A model generated the notes under the pieces. It ran no database searches, was not told where the DNA came from, and saw only the letters and a program-made list of their open reading frames with translations. 7,282 nucleotides of DNA. Source: Deltaproteobacteria bacterium. Lineage in GTDB: Bacteria > SAR324 > JACQKK01. A program made the translations under genes and the position numbers. The stretch lies in NCBI GenBank assembly GCA_029858165.1, contig JAOUFO010000088.1:1-7282 (forward strand), read 5' to 3'. This document shows positions 1 through 5,489 of this stretch, piece after piece (position 1 is the stretch's first letter; every line of letters starts with the position of its first letter).

Positions 1-171
1 CCCCCGGAGGATCTGCCCGTGGCAATGCTGGCGGTGGGGATCCCCGGACCACAGGATGTGCTAACGGACGGGGTGGCCATGAGAAACCAGGCTCCCCGGA
101 TGCGCAAACCCCTGGAGGCGTTTGTGTTTGGCGCCCCGTGGGGCACACCTGCCCCACTGCTAACAAAATAG
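1..171 (+). CDS. C-terminal end of a probable nitroreductase-family protein (5' partial)
   Basis: The first plus-strand frame is open from the left edge for 56 codons and ends at TAG (169-171). The peptide begins PPEDLPVAMLAVGIPGP and later has RMRKPLEAFVFGAPWG. This matches the usual end of FMN-dependent nitroreductase-fold proteins: a strand of the type 'PxxxxPVAxLxxGxP', a variable stretch, then 'R(K)PLEEVV...WG'. Family members use a bound flavin to transfer electrons from NAD(P)H to varied substrates; the substrate cannot be told from this fragment. The flavin-binding N-terminal part lies outside the window. The gene converges on mraY and is not part of the ribosomal operon. Oddity: the last nine residues after the conserved Trp (GTPAPLLTK) come from the first unit of a 30-bp tandem repeat, and the stop straddles the unit junction, so the original C-terminus may have been altered. 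The family call rests on one short motif region and is moderate; that the frame is coding is more likely than the exact family. Confidence 0.5.
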   Translation, partial: PPEDLPVAMLAVGIPGPQDVLTDGVAMRNQAPRMRKPLEAFVFGAPWGTPAPLLTK

Positions 172-215
172 GGCACACCTGCCCCACTGCTAACAAAATA
201 GGGCACACCTGCCCC
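141..215. repeat. 30-bp tandem repeat, 2.5 copies
   Basis: Two identical adjacent 30-bp units occupy 141-170 and 171-200. Each starts GGGCACACCTGCCCC and ends ACTGCTAACAAAATA. A third, partial copy of the first 15 bases lies at 201-215. Nothing separates the units, so this is a tandem duplication and not a CRISPR array. The first unit encodes the end of the upstream gene. Because 30 is a multiple of three and TAG forms at each unit junction, in-frame TAG codons occur at 169 and 199. Each unit holds a small inverted repeat, GGGC-ACACCT-GCCC. Confidence 0.95.
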
Positions 216-228
216 TCCCTGGATGGGG
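211..228 (+). repeat. 18-bp direct repeat, copy 1 (partner at 310-327)
   Basis: GCCCCTCCCTGGATGGGG occurs exactly here and again at 310-327. This copy begins inside the partial third unit of the 30-bp tandem repeat, so the two repeat families are fused at this point. Here the motif is followed by GCAAAAGG and not by the AGGGG that completes the palindrome in copy 2. Confidence 0.85.
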
Positions 229-309
229 GCAAAAGGCCCTACATTTAAAATTGAATAGCTCATCAACCGCAAGCCGGATTGCCTCCATCCTACCAAACCA
301 GTACATCCC

Positions 310-332
310 GCCCCTCCCTGGATGGGGAGGGG
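310..332. repeat. GC-rich palindrome containing copy 2 of the 18-bp repeat
   Basis: From 311, CCCCTCCC, the loop TGGATG and GGGAGGGG form a perfect 8-bp stem with a 6-base loop (311-332). The left 18 bases (310-327) are the second copy of the direct repeat. The form resembles the CCCTC/GAGGG palindromes at 454-477 and 576-598. There is no T-run on either side, so I do not call it an intrinsic terminator. Confidence 0.7.
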
Positions 333-334
333 AA

Positions 335-351
335 GGTCGCGATAAGCGACC
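335..351. repeat. Short inverted repeat GGTCGC/GCGACC
   Basis: GGTCGC (335-340), the loop GATAA and GCGACC (346-351) make a perfect 6-bp stem three bases after the previous palindrome. The two hairpins may be parts of one repeated element. No function is visible. Confidence 0.6.
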
Positions 352-430
352 GGGGAGAGGGAGGTCCTGTCCAGCGGTTCACCACCTTTCTTTTTGGGGA
401 CGCTGTCCAGAACCGGCACCGCAACAACAG

Positions 431-478
431 GCCTCACCCCCGCCCTTCAGGCACCCCCTCTCCTGATGGCGAGGGGGG
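431..478 (+). repeat. REP-like palindromic element, plus orientation
   Basis: The element starts GCCTCACCCCCGCCC and continues into CCCCCTC (454-460), a 10-base loop and GAGGGGG (471-477), a 7-bp stem. The head GCCTCACCCCC and the core CCCCCTCTCCTG recur in reverse complement at 576-613. A GCCTCACCCC head with a CCCTCTCC...GAGGG hairpin is typical of the dispersed extragenic palindromes (REP-like) found between genes in many proteobacteria. Assignment to a dispersed family is inference, since only this window is visible. Confidence 0.55.
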
Positions 479-575
479 AAGTGTTGCTTGCTGAAAATGG
501 GCAATAGGAATCTGCCTTGCGGGGTTTTCGGGGCCTTTCAGTCTGCTTATGTTATTGAAATGTTGTGGCATATCA

Positions 576-613
576 CCCCATCTCCCCCAGGAGAGGGGGC
601 CGGGGGGTGAGGC
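576..613 (-). repeat. REP-like palindromic element, minus orientation
   Basis: Read on the minus strand this begins GCCTCACCCCCCGG and carries CCCC-TCTCC-TGGG-GGAGA-T-GGGG, a hairpin at 576-598 with one unpaired base. It is the inverted partner of 431-478. It lies about 30-70 bases past the mraY stop, where it could block 3' exonucleases or help end the operon transcript. No T-run follows the stem on the minus strand, so a classical intrinsic terminator is not supported. Confidence 0.55.
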
Positions 614-645
614 CCAAAGGCGGCTGGTCGCACTTCTTTTTTGGG

Positions 646-1902
646 TTACCGGACTTTGAAGTAAATGACCAGGGTCAACACCAACAGCCAGATGGACAGC
701 ATGTGCAAACGCCAGATCACCCGATGGTCGGCATCCTCCCGGCGGATCAGCTGGTCGTGATAAGAGGGGGGTTTGATGCCGATTTTCTTTTGGATTTCCA
801 CCCAAACGGATGTGATGGGGTTTCCCCCTTCCTTAAAGGTCCACAGGGCCTGCAAATGGTGGTGATAGGGCGCCCGGTAGAAAAACCGCACTTTTTCGGC
901 CACCTCCCGCCCTTTCCATTTCAACATCCCTTTAAAAAACAGCCGCTGGATGATAGTGGACAACGTGGTCAGGACAAACACCCCCCCCACCAGAGGCAGG
1001 AACAATTCCACCTTCATAAAAATAAACATGGCGGATATGGTGCTGCCCAAAGCCAGTGCCCCCAGGTCCCCCATGATGATCATGGCCGGGGGGGAGTTGA
1101 ACCGCAAAAAAGCCAGCCCGGCGGCCAGGATGGCGGCGGCAAAGGGCACCATTTCCTTTAAGGCCGGGGGCAAAACCGGCAGCCGCAACCGGGCGGCGAA
1201 TTCCGGCTCCCCCCCCACATACGCCACCGCCGCCACAAACAGGGTGGTGGTCAAAATGGGCACCGTGGCCAGGGAATCCATGCCGTCGGTCAGATTTACC
1301 GCATTGGCTCCCGCCACGATGATCAGCACCATAAACGGCACAAACAGCAGTTTGGGCAGGTAGGGATACCACCACCCGGTGGGGGTGAACGGCACCACCA
1401 TGTGGCCGTCAATATCCACCAGCCGGTACAGCCCCATCACCACCACCAGGGCCACCAGAATTTCCATCAGCAGCCGGGTGGTGCCGGATATGCCGTCCGC
1501 TTTATCGGTGTAAGATTTTTTTTCGGCCAGCCCTTTTTCCACCTGGCGGCGGTTTTTGATTTTCACCACATCATCCCAGGCGCCAATGGCCCCAAAGGAA
1601 ATCATGATGATCAACAGGGCCAGCACAAACTGATTGACCTGCACCCAGAACAGGGTGGATGCGGTGATGGCAAAAAGCAGCAAAATCCCCCCCATGATGG
1701 GCTTGGCCCCGGTATAGGGCCTTGCCTCCTGGGGGGCCGGCATAAAATCGGCGGTGATCCCTTTGCGGCGAAACCGGTAAATCATGGAAGGCATCAACGC
1801 CACGATGATCCAATAGGTGGTGAGAAACGCCATACCGCCGCGAAAAAGAACCGACTTGAACATCTGGTAGGGCCAAATGTCGTACAGCAGGTCAGAGACC
1901 AT
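646..1902 (-). CDS. mraY: Phospho-N-acetylmuramoyl-pentapeptide transferase (MraY), enlarged form
   Basis: Integral membrane enzyme that moves phospho-MurNAc-pentapeptide from UDP to undecaprenyl phosphate, making lipid I at the cytoplasmic face in peptidoglycan synthesis. The 418-residue product has many hydrophobic segments and the family motifs in order: PIMGG (68-72), the Mg-binding Asp pair (110-111), NLTDGMD (203-209), MGDLG (277-281) and a His triad in PYHHH (345-349). The triad separates MraY from WecA-type relatives. It ends LVIYFKVR, like the E. coli LATLKVR end. It is nearly 60 residues longer than E. coli MraY (360), mainly from about 34 extra residues in the cytoplasmic loop between the His triad and the last membrane helix (roughly 350-394). 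The usual Glu after the triad is absent (HHHLQ, not HHHYE). It lies 74 bp downstream of frr, presumably in the same operon, not in a dcw cluster. The ATG at 1902 aligns with the family N-terminus but has no Shine-Dalgarno sequence. It also carries G8 and A8 tracts. Confidence 0.9.
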   Translation of the reverse strand: MVSDLLYDIWPYQMFKSVLFRGGMAFLTTYWIIVALMPSMIYRFRRKGITADFMPAPQEARPYTGAKPIMGGILLLFAITASTLFWVQVNQFVLALLIIMISFGAIGAWDDVVKIKNRRQVEKGLAEKKSYTDKADGISGTTRLLMEILVALVVVMGLYRLVDIDGHMVVPFTPTGWWYPYLPKLLFVPFMVLIIVAGANAVNLTDGMDSLATVPILTTTLFVAAVAYVGGEPEFAARLRLPVLPPALKEMVPFAAAILAAGLAFLRFNSPPAMIIMGDLGALALGSTISAMFIFMKVELFLPLVGGVFVLTTLSTIIQRLFFKGMLKWKGREVAEKVRFFYRAPYHHHLQALWTFKEGGNPITSVWVEIQKKIGIKPPSYHDQLIRREDADHRVIWRLHMLSIWLLVLTLVIYFKVR

Positions 1903-1976
1903 AGGGGGGATGCAGGGTGGAGGTGTGGGTTTTTGCCGATTGGGACAGATTCAACCCCTTACAATTTAGCGAAAGG

Positions 1977-2534
1977 TTAAACCGTCATCAGTTCTTTTTC
2001 TTTGGCCTGGACCATCTGGTCTATGGTTTTCACATGGTGGTCGGTTAATTCCTGGATTTTTTCCTGGGCGTCCCGCTCCTGGTCCTGGGTGATCTGCTTG
2101 TCTTTTTCCAGTTTTTTCAGTTTTTCGTTGCCATCCCGCCGGATGTTGCGGATTACGATTTTGCAGTCCTCCCCCGCTTTTTTGACGTGTTTCACCAGGT
2201 CTTTGCGCCGTTCCTGGGTCAGCACCGGCACCGGCACCCGGATCACCGATCCATCAGCGGAAGGGTTCAGTCCCAGGTCGGATTCCCGGATGGATTTTTC
2301 TATCTCCTTCAGGGAGGCTTTGTCAAAAGGGGTGACGGTCAACGTCTGGGGGTCCGGAACATGAACCTGGGCAATGTTGGATAAGGGGGTGGGGGTACCG
2401 TAATAGTTGACCGAAACCTGGGCCAGCAATCCCACATGGGCTCTGCCGGTGCGCACCGAGGCCAGTTCGGTTTTAAACATCTCAATGGAGTGGTCCATCT
2501 TTTTTTTGGTATCAGAATGGATTTGGTTATCCAT
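1977..2534 (-). CDS. frr: Ribosome recycling factor
   Basis: RRF splits post-termination ribosomes together with EF-G in the cytoplasm. Starting at the ATG at 2534 the product is 185 residues, the same length as E. coli RRF. Family signatures are present: VRTGRAH near residue 28 in the first long helix, the domain II stretch YYGTPTPLSNIAQV, TLTVTPFDK, SVIRVPVPVLTQERRKDLVK and VIRNIRRDGNEKLKKLEKD, followed by the long C-terminal helix. A GTG two codons upstream (2540) would add Met-Pro, but it has no ribosome-binding site; the AAAGGTG that includes it is well placed for the ATG. It follows pyrH after about 100 bp, in the standard rpsB-tsf-pyrH-frr order. An A8 run near the 5' end encodes part of TKKK. 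Confidence 0.97.
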   Translation of the reverse strand: MDNQIHSDTKKKMDHSIEMFKTELASVRTGRAHVGLLAQVSVNYYGTPTPLSNIAQVHVPDPQTLTVTPFDKASLKEIEKSIRESDLGLNPSADGSVIRVPVPVLTQERRKDLVKHVKKAGEDCKIVIRNIRRDGNEKLKKLEKDKQITQDQERDAQEKIQELTDHHVKTIDQMVQAKEKELMTV

Positions 2535-2537
2535 GGG

Positions 2538-2544
2538 CACCTTT
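2538..2544 (-). promoter_or_regulatory. Ribosome-binding site that decides the frr start
   Basis: On the minus strand AAAGGTG precedes the ATG at 2534, with five bases between AGG and ATG. The rival GTG start at 2540 is the last part of this same motif and has no purine-rich sequence before it, so the 185-residue form is preferred. Confidence 0.6.
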
Positions 2545-2576
2545 ACGTGTAATAGGCCTGTGACACTGGGTTTCCC

Positions 2577-2605
2577 ACCGCCCTAAAGGCATTGGGGTAG
2601 GCGGT
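2577..2605 (-). other. Inverted repeat in the pyrH-frr gap
   Basis: ACCGCC (2577-2582) and GGCGGT (2600-2605) form a 6-bp stem around a 17-base loop within the gap between pyrH and frr. There is no T-run. It may be a processing or stability hairpin in the operon mRNA, or chance in GC-rich DNA. Confidence 0.3.
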
Positions 2606-2635
2606 TGATTTACATCCCAAGGGGTGGCAGATGGG

Positions 2636-3346
2636 TCAGGTCACCAAAGTGCCCACCCTGGCTCCGGTCACCGCCTGATATAAGGAATCCTGCCTGCCGA
2701 TGTTCACCACCATGATGGGCAGGTTGTTGTCCTTGCAAAAGGCCACGGCGGTGGCGTCCATCACCTTCAGGTCCTTTTGCAACACTTCGTTGTACGAAAG
2801 GGTTTCAAACAGTTTGGCATCCGGGTGCAGGGCCGGGTCCTTATCGTAGACCCCATCCACCTTGGTCCCTTTGATCAGCACTTCGGCGGCCATTTCTGAA
2901 GCCCGAAGAGAGGCTGCGGTATCTGTGGTGAAAAACGGGTTGCCGGTGCCCCCGGCAAAAATCACCACCCGGTTGTTTTTCAGATGATGGTCCACTCTGC
3001 GTTTGATATAGGGTTCGCACAGGGCATGCATTTCTATGGAGGAAAGCACCCTGGTTTCCATGTTGTTGCGTTCCAGGGCATCCTGTAAAAAAATTGAATT
3101 GATGACCGTGGCCAACATGCCCATGTGGTCCGCCGCCACCCGGTCCATCCCTTTGGGAGCGGAACGGGCGCCCCTGAAAATGTTGCCCCCCCCCACCACC
3201 AATCCCACTTTCACCCCTTCATCAGTCACCTGTTTCACCTGAAGGGCCAGCCCGTTGATCACCTCATGATCAAAACCGAAACCGTTTTTGCCGCCGAACA
3301 CCTCGCCGCTCAGTTTGATCAACACCCGTTTGAATCTAAGAGCCAC
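2636..3346 (-). CDS. pyrH: UMP kinase (uridylate kinase)
   Basis: Cytoplasmic enzyme that phosphorylates UMP to UDP with ATP, in pyrimidine nucleotide synthesis; bacterial forms are hexamers of the amino-acid-kinase fold. The 236 residues (E. coli has 241) show the N-terminal phosphate-binding KLSGE (11-15), the glycine loop VVGGGNIFRG (50-59), ADHMGMLATVIN (72-83), the UMP-binding GTGNPFFTTDTAA (133-145) and TKVDGVYDKDP (161-171), which lines the nucleotide site. The Arg of IFRG (58) and the Asp of DHMGM (73) match E. coli residues linked to GTP and UMP response. The start is GTG at 3346, supported by AAAGGA six bases upstream and by the family N-terminus. The gene is 56 bp from tsf and 101 bp from the chosen frr start. 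The G52-G54 codons form a G9 homopolymer. Confidence 0.97.
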   Translation of the reverse strand: MALRFKRVLIKLSGEVFGGKNGFGFDHEVINGLALQVKQVTDEGVKVGLVVGGGNIFRGARSAPKGMDRVAADHMGMLATVINSIFLQDALERNNMETRVLSSIEMHALCEPYIKRRVDHHLKNNRVVIFAGGTGNPFFTTDTAASLRASEMAAEVLIKGTKVDGVYDKDPALHPDAKLFETLSYNEVLQKDLKVMDATAVAFCKDNNLPIMVVNIGRQDSLYQAVTGARVGTLVT

Positions 3347-3352
3347 TGGGAA

Positions 3353-3358
3353 TCCTTT
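3353..3358 (-). promoter_or_regulatory. Ribosome-binding site of pyrH (supports the GTG start)
   Basis: AAAGGA on the minus strand ends six bases before the GTG at 3346. The GTG gives the expected short N-terminus before KLSGE, and the next in-frame Met (residue 67) is far too late, so this site fixes the GTG start. Confidence 0.65.
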
Positions 3359-3402
3359 GGTTGGGCCATCCGGTTGAAAAATGAGGGGTGGATGTGCCGC
3401 GG

Positions 3403-4254
3403 TTAAAAATGCAGCTTTACAAACCGGCTGACCGAAACCTTGACCCCCTTGGATTTGCCGAAATCCTCCAACACCTGGGCGATGGTTTTATCCGGGTTTT
3501 TCACAAAAGGCTGATGCAGCAGGGTGACTTCCTTGAAGAACTTGTTCATCCGTCCTTCCACCATTTTTTCCACCACGTTATCCGGCTTGCCGGATTCTTT
3601 GGCCTGGGCGGTCACTATCTCCCGCTCCTTGTCCACCATGGCTTTATCCAGTTCTTCCGCGTCAATGGAAAACACCTGAGAGGCGGCAATATGCATGGCC
3701 AGGTCCCGGCTGAGTTCCTCCAAAGAGCCATCGCAGGGTTTGTCGCTGGATACAGCCACCAGCACCCCGATCCGGCCATTGGAATGGACATACCCGCCGA
3801 TGGTTCCCTCGCCGGAAAGGTTTACCCTTTGGCAGCCGATCAGCCGCAGGTTTTCCCCCATGGTGCTGATGGATTGGGTCAGCAAATCGCTTACCTTTCC
3901 ACCTCCACCGGCCAGGGTCTGGTTTTCCAGGTCGGTTTCTCCCTGGGCCAGTGCCTGGTTGGCCAGCTTGCCCAGCAGTTCCTGAAACTGATCGTTGCGG
4001 GAGACAAAATCGGTTTCGCAGGCCAGATGCACAATGGCCCCGGTTTTTTTGTCCGGGCTGACGGCTATCCGCACACCGCCTTCGTTGGTTTCCCTGTCCG
4101 CTTTTTTGGCCGCCACGGCCATCCCTTTTTTGCGCAGGTATTCCGAGGCGGATTCCAGGTCCCCGCCGGTTTCGTTCAGGGCTTTTTTGCATTCCATCAT
4201 GCCCACCCCGGTGATGTTTCTCAGCTCCATCACTTTCGCAGCTGTAATTTCCAT
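3403..4254 (-). CDS. tsf: Elongation factor Ts
   Basis: Nucleotide exchange factor that releases GDP from EF-Tu during translation elongation. The product is 283 residues, the same as E. coli EF-Ts. It has the N-terminal UBA-like region with ELRNITGVGMMECKKAL (10-26), SEYLRKKG (37-44), the EF-Tu-contacting TDFV (81-84), DLAMHIAAS in the second core subdomain and the C-terminal VTLLHQPFVKNPDKTI. It ends VSRFVKLHF. The ATG at 4254 has GGAG six bases upstream (4261-4264). It lies 29 bp downstream of rpsB, the nearly universal pairing, and 56 bp before pyrH, so co-transcription is very likely. Nothing in it departs from the family. Confidence 0.98.
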   Translation of the reverse strand: MEITAAKVMELRNITGVGMMECKKALNETGGDLESASEYLRKKGMAVAAKKADRETNEGGVRIAVSPDKKTGAIVHLACETDFVSRNDQFQELLGKLANQALAQGETDLENQTLAGGGGKVSDLLTQSISTMGENLRLIGCQRVNLSGEGTIGGYVHSNGRIGVLVAVSSDKPCDGSLEELSRDLAMHIAASQVFSIDAEELDKAMVDKEREIVTAQAKESGKPDNVVEKMVEGRMNKFFKEVTLLHQPFVKNPDKTIAQVLEDFGKSKGVKVSVSRFVKLHF

Positions 4255-4283
4255 TCCAATCTCCGATTTGTAAGGTTCTGGTG

Positions 4284-5231
4284 TTATTCTGCTTTGGGTT
4301 CTTCGGAGGCGGCAGCTTTGGGCGGCTCAGCCACAACCTTGGGCTCTTCAGCCGCGGCCTGGGGTTTGGCCTCAACGGCTTTGACTGGTTCAGAACCGGC
4401 TTTGGCTTTTGCCGCAGGTTTGTCTGCGGCAGCCTTGGGCTTGTCCTCCCTGGGCCGGTCGCTTTTGGGTTTATCGTCTTTGGTCTTGGGGGGCCGCCGG
4501 GCCTGACCTTCCTCCGGGGCGGGGGCAGAGCGGACTTTTTCTTCAAAAGCGGCCCGACCCTCCAAGGCTCCGTTGGCGATGGTGGAGGCAAACAAACGGA
4601 TGGCCCGGATGGCGTCATCGTTGCCGGGAATCACATAATCCACCCCGATGGGATCACAGTTGGTATCCACCACGGCAATGATGGGGATCCCCAACACCCG
4701 GGCCTCCTGAATGGCGATTTTCTCTTTTTTGCAGTCCACCACAAACAAGGCCCCCGGCATCCGGCGCATTTCCCGGATACCCCCCAGGGAGGCGTTGAGC
4801 TTCAGCCTGGATTTCTCCATCCGCATGGCCTCTTTTTTGATGATGCCCTCATAGCTCCCATCCTCCCCCCGGGCTTCCTCCATTTTTTTCAGTTTGGTGA
4901 TGGACTGCCGGATGGTGTTGAAGTTGGTCAGCAGACCCCCCAGCCACCGTTCGTTGATGTAAAAGCCGCCGCATCGGCCCGCCTCCTCGGCGATAATTCC
5001 CTTGGCCTGCATTTTGGTTCCCACGAACAGGATGTTCTCCCCCCGTGAGGAAAGGTTCACCGCGAATTCATAGGCTTCTTTCAGCCCGGCCAGGGTTTTT
5101 TGCAGATTGATGATGTGAATCCCGTTTTTTGCCCCAAAAATATAGGGCTTCATGCGGGGGTGCCATCTTTTGGTCTGATGACCAAAATGGACACCGGCTT
5201 CTAAAAATTGTTTGGTGGATACGACAGCCAT
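4284..5231 (-). CDS. rpsB: 30S ribosomal protein S2 with a long charged C-terminal tail
   Basis: Small-subunit protein that binds late in 30S assembly and helps recruit S1. Residues 1 to about 234 are a normal S2: [15 protein letters not shown] start ([15 protein letters not shown], 10-23), MKPYIFG (27-33), LFVGTK (68-73), [11 protein letters not shown] (94-104), PGALFVVD (159-166), [14 protein letters not shown] (181-194) and [13 protein letters not shown] (201-213). E. coli S2 has 241 residues; this one has 315, because of a tail of about 80 residues made almost entirely of Lys, Ala, Pro, Glu and Asp with imperfect EPK/KPK repeats. The tail is probably disordered. The ATG at 5231 is preceded by a weak purine tract (AAGAGAGA, 5237-5244). 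A 305-bp gap separates it from secA; rpsB is probably the first gene of the operon. Confidence 0.98.
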   Translation of the reverse strand: MAVVSTKQFLEAGVHFGHQTKRWHPRMKPYIFGAKNGIHIINLQKTLAGLKEAYEFAVNLSSRGENILFVGTKMQAKGIIAEEAGRCGGFYINERWLGGLLTNFNTIRQSITKLKKMEEARGEDGSYEGIIKKEAMRMEKSRLKLNASLGGIREMRRMPGALFVVDCKKEKIAIQEARVLGIPIIAVVDTNCDPIGVDYVIPGNDDAIRAIRLFASTIANGALEGRAAFEEKVRSAPAPEEGQARRPPKTKDDKPKSDRPREDKPKAAADKPAAKAKAGSEPVKAVEAKPQAAAEEPKVVAEPPKAAASEEPKAE

Positions 5232-5322
5232 GGTGGTCTCTCTTCGTGTGTGATCGTTTTAGGATAAAATCCTGTTTGGCTTATAATCCCGTCAGGGAGT
5301 CTCACCCGCCGGAAAAACACAC
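5232..5322 (-). promoter_or_regulatory. Possible structured 5' leader of rpsB
   Basis: Read on the minus strand, the last 90 bases before rpsB contain GTGTGT (+ strand ACACAC at 5317-5322) and ACACAC (+ strand GTGTGT at 5246-5251), which could close a large domain. Inside are a short GGG/CCC stem (5291-5303) and the perfect hairpin AGGAT-TTT-ATCCT (5261-5273). S2 is known in E. coli to repress its own rpsB-tsf mRNA through a structured leader, so a similar control element is plausible here. I inferred this from hand pairing only and did not recognise a known consensus. Confidence 0.3.
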
Positions 5323-5354
5323 CGGGGGTGGAAGAGTGGCTTGGGCCAAGGTTT

Positions 5355-5377
5355 AAAAGCCCGGATAACCGGGTTTT
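5355..5377 (-). terminator. Terminator-like hairpin between secA and rpsB (could act on either strand)
   Basis: On the minus strand AAAA, CCCGG, the loop TTAT, CCGGG, C and TTTT follow one another: a 5-bp GC stem extended by A-T pairs and followed by a short T-run, as in an intrinsic terminator. It lies 160-182 bases past the secA stop and is nearly symmetric, so it also reads as a terminator on the plus strand. The stem and T-run are short, so efficiency may be modest. If the promoter suggested at 5490-5519 is real, this hairpin lies inside the rpsB leader and could act as an attenuator. Confidence 0.45.
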
Positions 5378-5387
5378 CCTAATGTCC

Positions 5388-5414
5388 AAGGGGTTGCGGC
5401 GTGCCGGACCCCTT
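5388..5414. other. Long GC-rich hairpin in the secA-rpsB gap
   Basis: AAGGGGT (5388-5394) pairs perfectly with ACCCCTT (5408-5414). The 13-base interior can form a further CGG/CCG stem (5397-5399 with 5404-5406). It sits just before the terminator-like hairpin in the direction of transcription. No T-run follows on the minus strand. Confidence 0.5.
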
Positions 5415-5430
5415 CTTTCCCACCCGTCCC

Positions 5431-5446
5431 GGCCCACAAATGGGCC
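5431..5446. other. Perfect 6-bp hairpin in the secA-rpsB gap
   Basis: GGCCCA (5431-5436), the loop CAAA and TGGGCC (5441-5446) form a perfect stem. On the minus strand the T5 run comes before the stem and not after it, so it is not an intrinsic terminator for secA. It is the first of three hairpins met by a transcript going from secA toward rpsB. Confidence 0.5.
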
Positions 5447-5489
5447 AAAAAGGGGGGGCAGAAAGGGAGAGAAGCCGCTTTAATCTGTA

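Larger units (their letters stand above)
172..645. other. Convergent intergenic region without a credible gene
   Basis: This stretch lies between the stop of the plus-strand gene and the stop of mraY on the minus strand. Its open frames are short, rich in Pro, Arg and Gly, have no ribosome-binding site and match no family I recognise. It holds the rest of the tandem repeat, an AT-rich patch (about 241-262), a direct repeat (211-228 and 310-327) and several GC-rich palindromes listed separately. No canonical stem followed by a T-run was found downstream of mraY, so transcription from either side may end at these palindromes or by a factor-dependent route; that is inference. Confidence 0.7.

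Noticed and set aside
141..215. CRISPR-like array
   Set aside because: The repeated units are directly adjacent with no unique spacers, and only 2.5 copies exist; it is a simple tandem repeat.
251..494. Two overlapping 71-codon plus-strand frames in the intergenic region
   Set aside because: Both pass through palindromic repeats in different frames, with repeat-derived Pro/Gly/Arg-rich sequence and no start context.
576..598. Intrinsic terminator for the mraY end of the operon
   Set aside because: The stem is good but no T-run follows it on the minus strand; kept as a REP-like palindrome only.
434..805. Minus-strand open frame overlapping the 3' end of mraY in another frame
   Set aside because: Rich in Pro, Arg and Gly, runs through the REP-like palindromes and overlaps mraY; no ribosome-binding site or recognisable domain.
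1516..1523. Programmed -1 frameshift at the A8 run in mraY
   Set aside because: The run fits the A-AAA-AAA slippery form, but the zero frame encodes the full conserved MraY, and I see no functional product in the shifted frame.
3388..4506. Long open frame (372 codons) on the plus strand opposite tsf and rpsB
   Set aside because: It is antisense to well-recognised genes, its translation is low in recognisable motifs and rich in Phe, His and Gly, as expected when GC-rich codons are read in reverse. No ribosome-binding site is evident.
5282..5287. Perfect TATAAT on the plus strand upstream of rpsB
   Set aside because: The bases 17 upstream do not resemble a -35 box, and a promoter in that direction would read into the antisense of secA. 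The minus-strand reading (TATAAG) also lacks a -35.
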